This document shows positions 27,395 through 37,032 of a stretch of 64,000 nucleotides of DNA, one piece after another; within the stretch, counting starts at the first letter, position 1; every line of letters begins with the position of its first letter. The DNA lies in NCBI GenBank assembly GCA_963695445.1, contig CAVOGV010000053.1, forward strand, positions 16,787 through 80,786. The letters are read 5' to 3'. The translations under genes were made by a program, and so were the position numbers. Source of the DNA: Thiohalocapsa sp963695445 (GTDB lineage: Bacteria > Pseudomonadota > Gammaproteobacteria > Chromatiales > Chromatiaceae). Under the pieces are notes generated by a model, which made no database searches, was not told the origin of the DNA, and was given only the letters and a program-made list of their open reading frames with translations.

Positions 27395-29130
27395 ATGCTG
27401 ATGATCGCCTTCCTGGCGTTTGCGGCGGAGGTCGATGATGCCGTCAACGAGCCGGACTGGCTGCAGCTGTTCCTCGGCCTGTTCGGTGGCGTCGCGCTGT
27501 TCCTGGGTGGCCTGCAATTGCTCTCCGAGGGCATGACCAAGGCCGCCGGCGATACGCTGAAGACGGTGCTGTCCACGCTGACCACCAACCGATTCAGCGG
27601 CGCGCTCACCGGCGCCTTCATCACCGGCGTGCTCAACTCATCGACGGTGACGACGCTGCTGGTGGTGGGTTTCATCAGCGGTGGCATGATGACCCTCGCG
27701 CAGTCGGTCGGCGTGATCATGGGCGCCAATATCGGCAGCACCGTCACCGCCCAACTGCTGGCCTTCAACCTGTCTGCCTATTCCCTGGGCCCGGTCGCCA
27801 TCGGCTTCTTCATGGTCTACGGCGCCAAGTCGGAGATGACCAAGTACTACGGCATGATGATCATGGGCATCGGGCTCGTGTTCTACGGCATGGGGCATCA
27901 TGAGCAGCGCCATGACGCCGCTGCGCAGCTTTGAGCCCTTTCTTGAGATTCTCGTCAGCCTGGAGAGCCCGCTGGCGGGCATTCTGGCGGGCGCCGTGTT
28001 TACCGCGATCGTGCAGTCGTCCGCGGCCACCGTCGGCATTGCCATCGCCATGGCCAGCGAGGGGTTGCTGTCGCTGCCTGCTGGCATCGCGCTCGCGCTG
28101 GGGGCGAACATCGGTACCGCCGTGACCACCGCCGCCATGGGCTTCCTCAGTGCCACCTCGACCGATGCGCTGCGCGCATCGGCCGTGCACGTCATCTTCA
28201 ACGTCCTGGGCACACTGATCTGGTTACCGATGATCTGGCTGTTGGTTGATCTGTCGGTCTGGATATCACCGACCACGCCTGGGCTCGTGGGGCAGGCCGC
28301 GGCGGCGGCCGACGTTCCGCGCCAGATCGCCAACGCCAATACCCTGTTCAATGTGATCAACACCTTGCTGTTCATTGGCTTCACCGGGTTGTTCGCGCGC
28401 CTCGCCGAACGTCTGGTGCCGGAACGCAAACGCCCGGAAGGGGTGATCATCGAGCCGGAGTTCCTCAACGACGCCGCGCTGGCGGCACCCTCGGTCGCAC
28501 TGCAGCAGGTGCGCCTGGAGCTGGGCAGGATGGGCGGCATCACGCTGGAGATGTTGAGGGACCTGGGGCCGGCGCTTGCAGAGTGGCGACGTGAAGCGAC
28601 TGGAGGCCATCGCGCGCCGGGACGACGAGGTCGATATCCTGGAGGCGGCAATCCTCGCCTATCTGGGCAAGCTCCGTCGCGGGCTGCTGTCGGAGCACGA
28701 CAGCCAGGAGTTCCAGACGCTGATGACCGCAACGACCGACTTCGAGAGTCTGGCCGATGTCATCGAGACCGACATTGTCGCACTCGGCCGCAAGGCGGCT
28801 CGCTTCTCCGGGCAGACCGGGGACGAGACGCGACAGATGCTGCTCGAACTCTACGAGTCGACGCTGACGGCGCTGGAGCTCACGGTCAAGGCGGTGCGCG
28901 ACAACGATCAGCAGGCGGCGGAATCGGTGGTGATGATGAAGAACACCCTACGCGACCAGGCCGATCGTCTGCTGGGCCGCAAGGCGGAGCGCCTGTCGGC
29001 GGAGGCCCCCAATTACATCGAACTGGTCAGGTTGCAGATGTCCTTCGTCGATCAGATGCGGCGCATCTATACCCTGACCAAGCGCGTCGCCAAGGGTGTC
29101 CTGCCGCCGGCGCTGGCGCAGAAGGACTAG
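27395..29130 (+). pseudogene. Na/Pi cotransporter family protein with PhoU domain, frameshifted
   Basis: The restored product is about 578 residues. The first Na/Pi repeat reads FLGLFGGVALFLGGLQLLSE and GVLNSSTVTTLLVVGF, the second AGAVFTAIVQSSAATVGIAI and ALGANIGTAVTTAAMG; the QSS and NSS motifs are the family sodium/phosphate sites. The C-terminal PhoU-like helical domain follows (RDDEVDILEAAILAYLGKL, DFESLADVIETDIVALGRKA). Frames change near 27893 (after FYGMG) and near 28600 (after AEWR). The N-terminus is uncertain: an ATG at 27395 follows an upstream stretch that may hold a disrupted signal. It would drive phosphate uptake or export, or act in general phosphate homeostasis, at the inner membrane. 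Confidence 0.87.
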
Positions 29131-29188
29131 GCTGCGGCCCTTCCGCTGCAGGCATTTGGCGGGTGTCGGCGGATACGATCGCTGCGCG

Positions 29189-30448
29189 TCACTTGAGACC
29201 GGCCGCGCGCTTGCCCGGATTATTCGAGCAGTCTCGCGCGGCGGCGTCCAGCCGTCGCTCAAGGTGCGCATGAAGGCAACGATGGCCTGCTCCTCGGCCT
29301 CCGTGAGCCCCAGATCGCCAAGTTCCTCGGTATTGACGTTGACGCCCACCTCCGGCGCCGGCCAGCAGTTGTCGCCGGGCTTCGGCGTCTCCAGCTCCGC
29401 GCAGGTCGGCTTGATGTCGCGCGTGTTGTAGAAGTGCACGCTCTCCTTCAGCGTCTTCAGCGAGCCGTTGTGCATAAAGGACTTGGCAAAGTCCGGCGAT
29501 GGGCGCCGGTCGACGTTGCGCAGCGTCGGTACCTTGTGCTTGCCCAGGTTCTCCTCGGCTCGGTCGGCAAAGCGCGGCACCGTCTTCAGGAAGCCGCCGA
29601 GACCCTCGTCCACCCAGCCCGCGCCGTCCGCGTTGAACGCCGTCATGCCGTACCAGGGGTTATCCGGGTTGCGCGGCGTGCCGAGGTTGTCGTAGGTGAA
29701 GTCCGTAAACAGCGGCGGCTCGCCGTTCGGCCCCGGAGCGCTCGGATGGCAGGCGGCGCAGTTGCCCTTGTCCTCGGCATCGAACAGCGCCAGCCCGAGC
29801 TGTTCCTGCTCGCTCAGCGGATAGCGTTGCGGGTCCTTCAGGTAATAGTCGTACTTCGAGCTGAAGGCGTTGACCTCCGGCGATGCCTCGTAGGCGGCGA
29901 TGGCCTGGGCGATGGCGTTGAAGCCCTGCTGCGGCTGCGTGCAGGCGGCGTTGCCGAACCAGGCGCGGAACTGCTCGCCGTAGGCACCGGCGCAGACCCG
30001 CTCGACGACCTCAGCGGCCCCGGACAGGTTCTGCTCCACCGGATTCAGGAACGGCCCCTGACCCTGCTCGGCGGCTGGGCTGCCGAGCAACCAGCCGGTG
30101 GCGCGGCCATCCCAGAAGTTGCCGCCGACGAAGTGATCCTCCACCGGGTCCAGATGCAGCGGCGGCGACTGCGTCGCATAGGCCGCGGTCGGCGGCTTGC
30201 GGTTGCCGAAGCGCCCATGCAGCGCGCCCTCATAGGCCGCACCCACGGCGTTGATCTCCGCATCCGGTCCGGTCCAGCCGGCGGCTGGATCATGGCAGGT
30301 GGCGCAGGACTGCCCCGGCGGCTCGGACAGGTTGGTATCGAAAAAGATCAGCCGGCCCAAGGGCGATCAGATCGTCATCGGCGACGACCGGCAGTGACAG
30401 GCTGGTCGAAACGAGCAGAGAGAGCAGACCAAGTTTGGAGGTGGACAT
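29189..30448 (-). pseudogene. Di-haem cytochrome c peroxidase (CcpA/MauG family), frameshifted
   Basis: The restored product is about 420 residues. MSTSKLGLLSLLVSTSLSLP starts a signal peptide at 30448, followed after a frame change near 30360 by GRLIFFDTNLSEP and the first haem site CATCH. The second haem site is CAACH, in DKGNCAACHPSAPGPNGEP. Conserved blocks TVPRFADRAEENLGKHKVP then TLRNVDRRPSPDFAKSFMHN lie in the C-terminal domain. The protein would be periplasmic and reduce peroxide with cytochrome c electrons or oxidise a cofactor as MauG does. After MRTLSDGW the frame runs on without stop into the antisense of the Na/Pi gene (to 28948). The adjacent frame stops at 29189, so the true end is probably there. 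Confidence 0.82.
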
Positions 30449-30691
30449 ACGCAGCGCCATCCAAAAAAACCGAACTGGCGAATTGGCGAATGGGTGTATG
30501 CAAGCACGATGCGCCAGCGGTTGCATTGCCGAGCCTCAACTCCGCGGCAAAGTCGACTGATCCGATGGCAATTGCGAAGGGTGAGAAGGTCTGGTTCTTG
30601 ATCCTCGCCCTAACGGACCCTTCCTCTGCTAATGTCCACTACACTGAAAGGGAATTGATCAAGTCCGCCACCAACCAGAGGTCCGTCGCAC

Positions 30692-31774
30692 ATGTTTCGC
30701 CCGCTCGTCCTCGTTTTGGTTGCCGGCCTCTGCGCTGGCCTTTATGCCGATGGTCTCTTGGCCGATGCGACCGTCCCGACCGCGGACCTGGACGGTGCCC
30801 GCGATCCGGCATTCCTGAATCGCTACGAGGGTGCGTTCATCGTTTCCTTCGACGATAAGGCGTTCGACGAGTTCTTGCTCCCGCTCGGGCCGCTGCAACG
30901 GGATGCGGACCCCAAGCGGCGCGATGCCCACAACAACATCTGGTTCGCGCCGGTCGAGGCGCTCGATCTAGAGGGCCACGTCACCCGCGCTGTTTACGTG
31001 CTGCCGGAGAACCGCACGCCGCTGGAGTTGGTGCGCAACTATCGCGACGAGGTGCAGGCGTTGGGCGGGCAGGTGCTGTTCGAGTGCAAGGGCGCGGACT
31101 GCGGCGGTGATCCGGGTCGCTCCAGCAGCGGCGGCGGGGGCGATATGAGCCTGGCGATGGTGTTGCGGGCGGAGGAGCAGATCCCCGACGCACATTTCTC
31201 GACCGGCCACTGCGCGCAGACCGAGCGCATCAAGGACCAACGCTATCTGGCCGCCGAGTTACCGGAGCAGTCTGCGCACCTCTCGGTGCTGGCTTACAGC
31301 CTCCAGGGTGGAACCTACTGCAAGGCCCTGGCCGGGCGAACCATCGCCGTCGTTGATCTGGTTCAGGCGCGCCCCAGGGAACAGAAGATGGTGACCGTCG
31401 ATGCCCCCGAGATGGCGCGCAGCATCGAGGCCAAGGGCAGCGTCGCCCTGTACGGCATCCTGTTCGACTTCGATCAGGCGACCCTCAGGCCCGAATCAGC
31501 CACGGCGCTGAAGGAGATCGCGGCGCTGCTCGCAAGCCAGCCCGACCTGAGGCTCCTCGTCGTCGGCCACACCGACACCGCCGGCAGCTTCGACTATAAC
31601 CGCGCGCTCTCCGAACGACGCGCCAAGGCAGTGGTGGCCGCCCTGGTGCGTGACTACGGTGTCGATAAGGCGCGCCTATTCCCCGTCGGTGTCGGCTTCG
31701 CCGCGCCGGTCGCATCCAACGCAACCGAGGACGGACGCGCCCTCAATCGGCGTGTCGAGCTGGTCCAATACTAG
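30692..31774 (+). CDS. OmpA-family protein with N-terminal DUF4892
   Basis: 360 residues. Signal peptide LVLVLVAGLCAGLYA. The middle part (DPAFLNRYEGAFIVSFDDKA then FDEFLLPLGPL, YVLPENRTPLELVRNYRDEV, and FECKGADCGG) corresponds to DUF4892. The C-terminal OmpA-like peptidoglycan-binding domain is clear: YGILFDFDQATLRPESATAL, VVGHTDTAGSFDYN, LSERRAKAVVAAL and ALNRRVELVQY. Four or more cysteines in the DUF4892 part suggest disulphides in the periplasm. It would anchor to peptidoglycan, probably at the outer membrane. The gene stands alone, with a tandem repeat array starting 42 bases after its stop. Confidence 0.88.
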   Translation: MFRPLVLVLVAGLCAGLYADGLLADATVPTADLDGARDPAFLNRYEGAFIVSFDDKAFDEFLLPLGPLQRDADPKRRDAHNNIWFAPVEALDLEGHVTRAVYVLPENRTPLELVRNYRDEVQALGGQVLFECKGADCGGDPGRSSSGGGGDMSLAMVLRAEEQIPDAHFSTGHCAQTERIKDQRYLAAELPEQSAHLSVLAYSLQGGTYCKALAGRTIAVVDLVQARPREQKMVTVDAPEMARSIEAKGSVALYGILFDFDQATLRPESATALKEIAALLASQPDLRLLVVGHTDTAGSFDYNRALSERRAKAVVAALVRDYGVDKARLFPVGVGFAAPVASNATEDGRALNRRVELVQY

Positions 31775-31816
31775 CGAGGCTTCGCCTAAGACCGACGAGC
31801 CGGGGTCCGTGCTGTT

Positions 31817-32210
31817 GGAACGCCGACCTCCGGTCGGCCAGGGCGCGCTAGCGCCCTTGAGGACGTGCATCGGGTCAGCGCAGCCGTGTCACCCCAAAGA
31901 ATTGTCGATCTGGCAACGGGCCGACTGGAAGTCGGCGGTCCCATGGAACGCCGACCTCCGGTCGGCCAGGGCGCGCAAGCGCCCTTGCGGACGTGCAGCG
32001 GGTCAGCGCAGCCGTGTCACCCCAAAAAATTGTCGATTTGGCAACGGGCCGACTGGAAGTCGGCGGTCCCATGGAGCGCCGACCTCCGGTCGGCCAGGGC
32101 GCGCAAGCGCCCTTGCGGACGTGCAACGGATCAGCGGGGTCGCACGAACCCAAAAACCGTCAATCCGGCAGCGGGCTGACTGGAAGTCGGCGGTCCCATG
32201 GAGCGCCGCC
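31817..32210. repeat. Tandem array of ~128-bp units built on a GCCGACTNGAAGTCGGC palindrome
   Basis: Three full units and the start of a fourth, with equivalent positions at 31819, 31947, 32075 and 32202 (period 128, 128, 127). Each unit has the palindromes GCCGACCTCCGGTCGGCC, GGGCGCGCAAGCGCCC and CCGACTGGAAGTCGG, and the spacer text ACCCCAAAGAATTGTCGAT. Units are about 95% alike, so the amplification is recent. Single or paired copies of the same palindrome core occur at 45799-45822 and 50492-50614. Not a CRISPR: the whole unit repeats and there is no variable spacer. Confidence 0.85.
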
Positions 32211-32233
32211 ACGTCGCCAAAGGAAGCGCTGGT

Positions 32234-32965
32234 CTACCCGTCGCCGATGACAATCTCAGTGCCGACGCCGCCGGCAATGCAACGCGCGCCGTAAGCACGG
32301 CCGAAGGCGGCGATGGCCTCGTCGCCGGTGCAGTGTGTCGGCACGACGGTGTGCACGCCGAGTGCTTGCAACGCGTGGATCGTTCGCTGAATGCCGTCGG
32401 AGTCGGCGTACATCAGGTGAAAGCCGCCGATGGCCCAATCGACGGCTTTTCCGATCCGGTGCTTTACGTGCGCGACGATCTGGTCCATGCCGGGGTGCGC
32501 ACAGCCGCTGATCACCGCGACCGTGGTTGGGGATTCGATCAGCAACGCGTGCTCTGGTGGCTCGCTGGCCAGCATGCCGGTGGAGTACAGGCCAGGTGCA
32601 AGCTGTTGCAGCTCGGTTCCGATCGACGTGCAGGGTCCGGCACTGGGTCTCGAGATCGCGGATCAGGTGCTTGGAGAAGCCTTCATGGACGACCAGGTCG
32701 AGCCGCGGGTTCAGTTCCAGGATCGAATCAAAGCCGCCGATATGGTCCCAATGCGGATGCGACAGGAACAGCAGATCGATCGACGCGGGCGCGATGCCGA
32801 GCCTGCGCCATGTGCGCAAGCAGCACCCGGCCGTTGCTGCCGGTGTCGAACAGCAGGGTGCGGTCCGGGGTCTGGATCAGGGCGGCAAATCCCCAGAGCG
32901 GCTTGAACCCAGGCAGACCGGGATAGTTGTCGAACAGGATCGTCAGTTTGTAACGGGGCCGTCAT
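32234..32965 (-). pseudogene. MBL-fold metallo-hydrolase (COG1237-like), frameshifted
   Basis: The restored product is about 243 residues. N-terminal YKLTILFDNYPGLPGFKPLW and FAALIQTPDRTLLFDTGSNG, then the zinc motif SHPHWDHIGG, DLVVHEGFSKHLI, the second-metal region VAVISGCAHPGMDQIVAHVK and C-terminal IGGFHLM and VVPTHCTGDEAI. This order matches the family of dihydropteroate-type 7,8-dihydropterin ribofuranosylaminobenzene phosphate synthase-like MBL proteins. Frames change near 32950 (just after the ATG), near 32815 and near 32640. Relatives are often annotated as MBL fold hydrolase without defined substrate. It is convergent with the OmpA gene, separated by the tandem repeats. Confidence 0.83.
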
Positions 32966-33258
32966 GATGCTGCTCCGCTCGCCGCCCCTGCGTCGCTCCG
33001 GGTCGCGTCGTTGAGCACAGGCGCGCCCTTGACGAGCTATGTCACGGGCACCTCAAGGTTCTCGATCAGGACGCGCTCGAATACAGTCTCACCGGTGTTG
33101 TTCGTCAGATACAGCACGCCTTTGGCTCGCCGAGCGCCGAGATGGCGCCTTGACCGAGGGTCGATCCCTCGCTAGCCTCGGCATACTGAGCGTCGCTAGT
33201 TGCTACTGAGGCGCTTGGATTTGTTATCCACATCCGTTATTCGTCAGGAGCAGTAACG
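32966..33258. other. Intergenic region with a short minus-strand scrap
   Basis: On the minus strand one frame ends GVLYLTNNTGETVFERVL then IENLEVPVT and a stop near 33048. It may be the tail of a lost gene, but I cannot identify it. Nothing else is supported. Confidence 0.3.
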
Positions 33259-34824
33259 ATGCAGTACACGCTCGTCGGTTTCAGGACCCCCGGCATTGCC
33301 GCAGGACTGGGCCTCTTCCTCTCGCTCGGGGGGCAACAGGCCCCGGCCGCGCCGTTCTACACCATCACCGATCTGGGGACAGATTTCTCCCCGGCGGCGA
33401 TCAGCGACGCCGGGGTCATCGTCGGCGACGTCTTCGCTGCTGCCCCCAACACCATCAAGACCTGGTCGGCGTCGGACGGATTCGTTGATCTGCTGCCTCA
33501 CGATTCCATCAGCGGATCAGACGGTTTCGCCTCGGCGGACATCAATACGTCGGGCGCCGTCCTCGCCACCGCCTACTACACCTCCGGTGGTGAGGGCGTA
33601 GTGCTCTACAAGCCGGGCAGCGGCTGGTCGGATACGGGCATCAGCGGCAACGGTGAGGCAATCAACGACGCGGGCGACTTCGTCGGCAGCTACACGGACG
33701 GCGCGCGCACCGCCTTCCTCTACAGCGGGGACGAGTTCACCGACCTAGGCACCTTGGGCACCCCGGGCTACAGCTTCAGCGAGGCGTTGGACCTTAATGA
33801 CAACGGCCAAGTGGTCGGGCGATCGGAAATCGATACGATCGACGGAGACCGCGCGTTCATCTGGGATGCCGATCAGGGGATGGTCAGCCTCGGCGTGCTG
33901 GGGGAAGCGGAAGGTTTCCCACGCTACAGCGGCGCGACCGGCATCAACGCCGACGGCGAGGTCGTCGGCAAGTCCGAAAGCCAGGCCTTCATCTGGGACG
34001 CAAAAAACGGCATGGTCGATATCGGCCGTAGCAGCTCAGATACCAGCATTGAGGTCAGTGCGATCAATGATTCGGGCGTGGTCGTCGGTTATGCAGAGCC
34101 CGAATTCTTTGGCGAAGGTTTCATCGACGCGGCCGACACGGCCGTGGTCTATGACGCGGCCGACGGCTGGCAGGACCTGTTTTCCCTCGTTCTCGACCCC
34201 ACCGGCTGGCTCGGTCTCAGCGGCGCTATCGACATCAATTCAGACGGCGCGATCGTCGGGTTAGGCCGGCGCGACTCGGGTGGCGCCGGGCTGAGCGCCT
34301 TTCTGCTGACGCCGGCCGAGCCCGGCAGCACCCCGGACAATCCGCTGCTGCCCAACCCCGAGCCGGACCCGGAGACCGGCGCCTGGGAGTTCGCCGACGT
34401 CACTGTGGACCCGGGGCAGTGGACGTTCTTCGACCCATTGGTCGCCATCGGCTACGACTACATGGTCGAGTCCGGCCCCAATATCGCCGGCGTGACACTG
34501 CCCGAGGTCGGCGACAATCTGTTCGAGCTCTTCCTCTGGAACGGCGTCGACTGGGTCCTTGAGACCGGCAGCCTCGCCGCAAACACCGAGTACGAGTTCG
34601 ATGGCGGCGGCGTGGACCGTTTCCGCATCTTGGGGATCGAGGTCGATGCCCTGCTCGACCCGGCGGACCCCGAGGCCTTCGTGACCGGGCTCGATTTTGT
34701 CTCCGCGGGCACCGTCAACCTCACCCAGACGCCGATCACGACCTTCGTCGCCAGCGCGCCGGCAACGCCGCTGCTGGTCGCAACGGCAGTGCTCGCGCTT
34801 GGCTGGCGGCGGCGGTTGGGGTGA
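33259..34824 (+). CDS. Exported HAF-repeat protein with C-terminal sorting-like tail
   Basis: 521 residues. Signal peptide ending APAAPFYTITDLG. Residues about 35-350 contain several HAF-type repeats, with alternating motifs such as ALDLNDNGQVVGRSE, RAFIWDADQGMVSLGVLG, GINADGEVVGKSESQAFIWD and AINDSGVVVGYAEPEF, which probably form a beta-propeller-like surface. A second beta-rich part (about 385-500) follows. The C-terminus PATPLLVATAVLALGW then RRRLG has the hydrophobic-plus-arginine form of PEP-CTERM-like sorting tails, though the PEP motif itself is degenerate. It is presumably exported and retained at the surface or processed there. The ATG follows GGAGCAG. It has no evident partners. Confidence 0.75.
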   Translation: MQYTLVGFRTPGIAAGLGLFLSLGGQQAPAAPFYTITDLGTDFSPAAISDAGVIVGDVFAAAPNTIKTWSASDGFVDLLPHDSISGSDGFASADINTSGAVLATAYYTSGGEGVVLYKPGSGWSDTGISGNGEAINDAGDFVGSYTDGARTAFLYSGDEFTDLGTLGTPGYSFSEALDLNDNGQVVGRSEIDTIDGDRAFIWDADQGMVSLGVLGEAEGFPRYSGATGINADGEVVGKSESQAFIWDAKNGMVDIGRSSSDTSIEVSAINDSGVVVGYAEPEFFGEGFIDAADTAVVYDAADGWQDLFSLVLDPTGWLGLSGAIDINSDGAIVGLGRRDSGGAGLSAFLLTPAEPGSTPDNPLLPNPEPDPETGAWEFADVTVDPGQWTFFDPLVAIGYDYMVESGPNIAGVTLPEVGDNLFELFLWNGVDWVLETGSLAANTEYEFDGGGVDRFRILGIEVDALLDPADPEAFVTGLDFVSAGTVNLTQTPITTFVASAPATPLLVATAVLALGWRRRLG

Positions 34825-35270
34825 TGCACGGGCCATGGTCGCGTCGCGAGCAGTATCGGCGACCAGCGAAGCTCGTGTGCGACCGTCATCCGCGCGTCCG
34901 TCGGCACCGAGGCAGCCAGCGCCGGAGCAGCGGCGAGGACGTCGACCGCCGCCTGATCCCTTCGCCAGAGCGGGGTCTAGTTGGCGCTAGGCACGTCGCC
35001 GCAGCTTCGACACGCGCGTATTTCTACAAAGGCGGGGTAACCAACTGCTTTTGCTAGGATGATCCAACAGCGAAGGTAAGGGATAAGCCCGGCGGCGGGC
35101 TCATGTGGTGGAGCCTGCTCGGTGCGCATTATCCGGGCATCGCATGTTCGCAAAATAGCGCTATCCTCAAAGTTGGCTACCGACGGCGCACTGATTTTCA
35201 CCTGAAGAAAAACTGACGCGCTGAAAATGATTTGTTTATCAATGGCTTTTGTGTTTTGGAGGCTGCGTGG
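34825..35270. other. Intergenic region upstream of the winged-helix regulator
   Basis: About 446 bases with lower GC toward the right end. The AT-rich stretch 35195-35250 probably contains the promoter of the regulator. A minus-strand frame covering 34977-35540 overlaps the regulator's DNA-binding domain and is a shadow. Confidence 0.4.
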
Positions 35271-36971
35271 TTGACTGAGGTCACCCTGACGACGGCAGGC
35301 CCGTTCAACGTTGCCGGCTATCGCGTCGAGCCGTCGACCCTGCGCGTGTGCCACGACGGCAAGGACGCGCGGCTTGAGGCGAAGGCCATGCAGGTGCTCA
35401 TTTATCTTTCGGAGCATGCTGGACGGGTGGTGAGTCGCGCTGAACTCGAGGAGCAACTCTGGCCTGGCCGATTTGTTACCGCGGATTCGGTCACCAGTGC
35501 GATCGCCAAGCTTCGGCGGGTATTCGGCGACGATGCCCACAAACCCAGGGTCATCGAGACCGTACCCAAGAGCGGATACCGTCTGATCGCCGACGTCGGT
35601 CCAATCCTGGGGGGCGACGAGGACGGAAGTGCCTTTCCCGGTTTCGCGGCAGCAGTGAGACCGTTGCGCCGCAGACCCGCCGCCGCCTGGCTGATCGCCG
35701 TTCTATTAGCGTTGGTGATCAGCTTCCTTGGATGGAAGCTGCTGAGCCAGGATGAAGTCGCGCCATCGCCGATTCGAGCGCTCGCCCATCTGCCGGCCGT
35801 GGCGGTGCTTCCTTTCGAAAACCTGGGGGCCGATCCGGAGCAGGACTATTTCGCCAATGGCATCACCGCTGACCTGATTACGGATCTTTCAAGACTTAAG
35901 GCTTTGTTGGTGATCGCGCCGGGCTCGGTCTTTGCCTACGAAGGGGGCATGGGGGGCGCGCGGCAGATATCCCAGGACATGAAGCTTGATTATGTCGTTG
36001 TGGGCAGTGTGCAGCGTTTGGGGGATCGTCTGCGCATCAATGTCCAACTGTTCGAGGCAAGCAGCGAACGCGCCTTATGGGGCGAGCGTTACGTGGCTGT
36101 GATGACCGATTTCTTCGATGTCCAGGACCGCATCGCATCGGCCGTCATTGCAGCGCTCAAGGTAAAGTTGTCTCCTTCTGAACAGGCGCTGTTGGCCGAT
36201 CGACCGACCGCCAATGTCGTTGCCTATGATCAATACCTGCGTGGCGTACAGGATCATGGCAGCCGTACGGCCCTGCAGAACCTGAGCGCGAGAGATCATT
36301 TCAGGCGGGCGATCGAGTTGGACCCGACGTTCGCCAGCGCCTATGCGGGCCTGTCCATGACCTATTCGCGGGAGGCGATCGACGGCTGGACAGCGCAACC
36401 CCTGCGCGCGCTGGAATTGGCGGGGGAACTCGCTGATCAGGCCGCGGCAATGGCCCCTGCCTCGCCGCAGGTCTATTTCGCCACGGGGCAGGTCGATCTC
36501 TTCCGGGGCAGGCATGCGCGAGCCATTGCTGCGGCCGAACGGGCCATTGAGGTGAAGCCGAATTATGCCGATGCGTACGCCCTGAAGGCCTGGACACTGA
36601 ACTATGCGGGCCGGCCCGATGACGCACTGTCGGCACTGGATCAGGCTGGCCGCCTGAGCCCGCGTCCGCCGGCCTCCTATGCCGAAATCCTCGGTGAGAT
36701 CCAATTCACACAAGGAAAGTATCGGGAGTCCGCGTCGACCTTTGAGCGCGTGCTGGGGATCAACCCCGGCTATTCCCGGGCGCGGATGTGGAATGCGGCA
36801 GCGCTTGCCGCGGCTGGGCGAATCGACAGCGCCGAGTGGGAAGTGGACGAACTATTAGTGTTGAATCCCGAACTGACGCTGACGCGCTTGGCGTTCGCGT
36901 TTCCGTTCAGCGATCCCAGCGAGCTTGACAGGGTGCAGACGGCGCTGAGGAATGCGGGCCTGCCGGATTGA
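35271..36971 (+). CDS. CadC-like winged-helix regulator with TPR domain
   Basis: 566 residues from a TTG start at 35271, chosen because GGAGG lies eight bases upstream; the frame is open from 35232 but has no ATG. Residues about 10-110 form an OmpR/PhoB-type winged helix (LEAKAMQVLIYLSEHAGRVV, LWPGRFVTADSVTSAIAKLR, VIETVPKSGYRLIADV). One transmembrane helix follows at about 140-160 (AWLIAVLLALVISFLGW). The periplasmic part starts AVAVLPFENLGADPEQDYFA, the adenylate-cyclase-associated/TolB-like domain common in such regulators, then tetratricopeptide repeats at about 330-540 (HFRRAIELDPTFASAYAGLS, RAIEVKPNYADAYALKAWTL). It would bind DNA from the membrane in response to an external cue. Target genes are unknown. 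Confidence 0.88.
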   Translation: MTEVTLTTAGPFNVAGYRVEPSTLRVCHDGKDARLEAKAMQVLIYLSEHAGRVVSRAELEEQLWPGRFVTADSVTSAIAKLRRVFGDDAHKPRVIETVPKSGYRLIADVGPILGGDEDGSAFPGFAAAVRPLRRRPAAAWLIAVLLALVISFLGWKLLSQDEVAPSPIRALAHLPAVAVLPFENLGADPEQDYFANGITADLITDLSRLKALLVIAPGSVFAYEGGMGGARQISQDMKLDYVVVGSVQRLGDRLRINVQLFEASSERALWGERYVAVMTDFFDVQDRIASAVIAALKVKLSPSEQALLADRPTANVVAYDQYLRGVQDHGSRTALQNLSARDHFRRAIELDPTFASAYAGLSMTYSREAIDGWTAQPLRALELAGELADQAAAMAPASPQVYFATGQVDLFRGRHARAIAAAERAIEVKPNYADAYALKAWTLNYAGRPDDALSALDQAGRLSPRPPASYAEILGEIQFTQGKYRESASTFERVLGINPGYSRARMWNAAALAAAGRIDSAEWEVDELLVLNPELTLTRLAFAFPFSDPSELDRVQTALRNAGLPD

Positions 36972-37032
36972 TCGAGGAGTGCCAATTTGCGCCCCGCGAC
37001 TTGGCCTCGGTTCCGACAGGCGGGCGAAGATC

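Noticed and set aside
28948..29188. C-terminal extension of the cytochrome c peroxidase frame into the Na/Pi gene
   Set aside because: It is antisense to the well-conserved PhoU-like domain; a frameshift near the 3' end with a stop at 29189 is more likely.
31817..32210. Possible CRISPR array
   Set aside because: Units of 128 bases are repeated in full with no variable spacers, and no cas genes are present.
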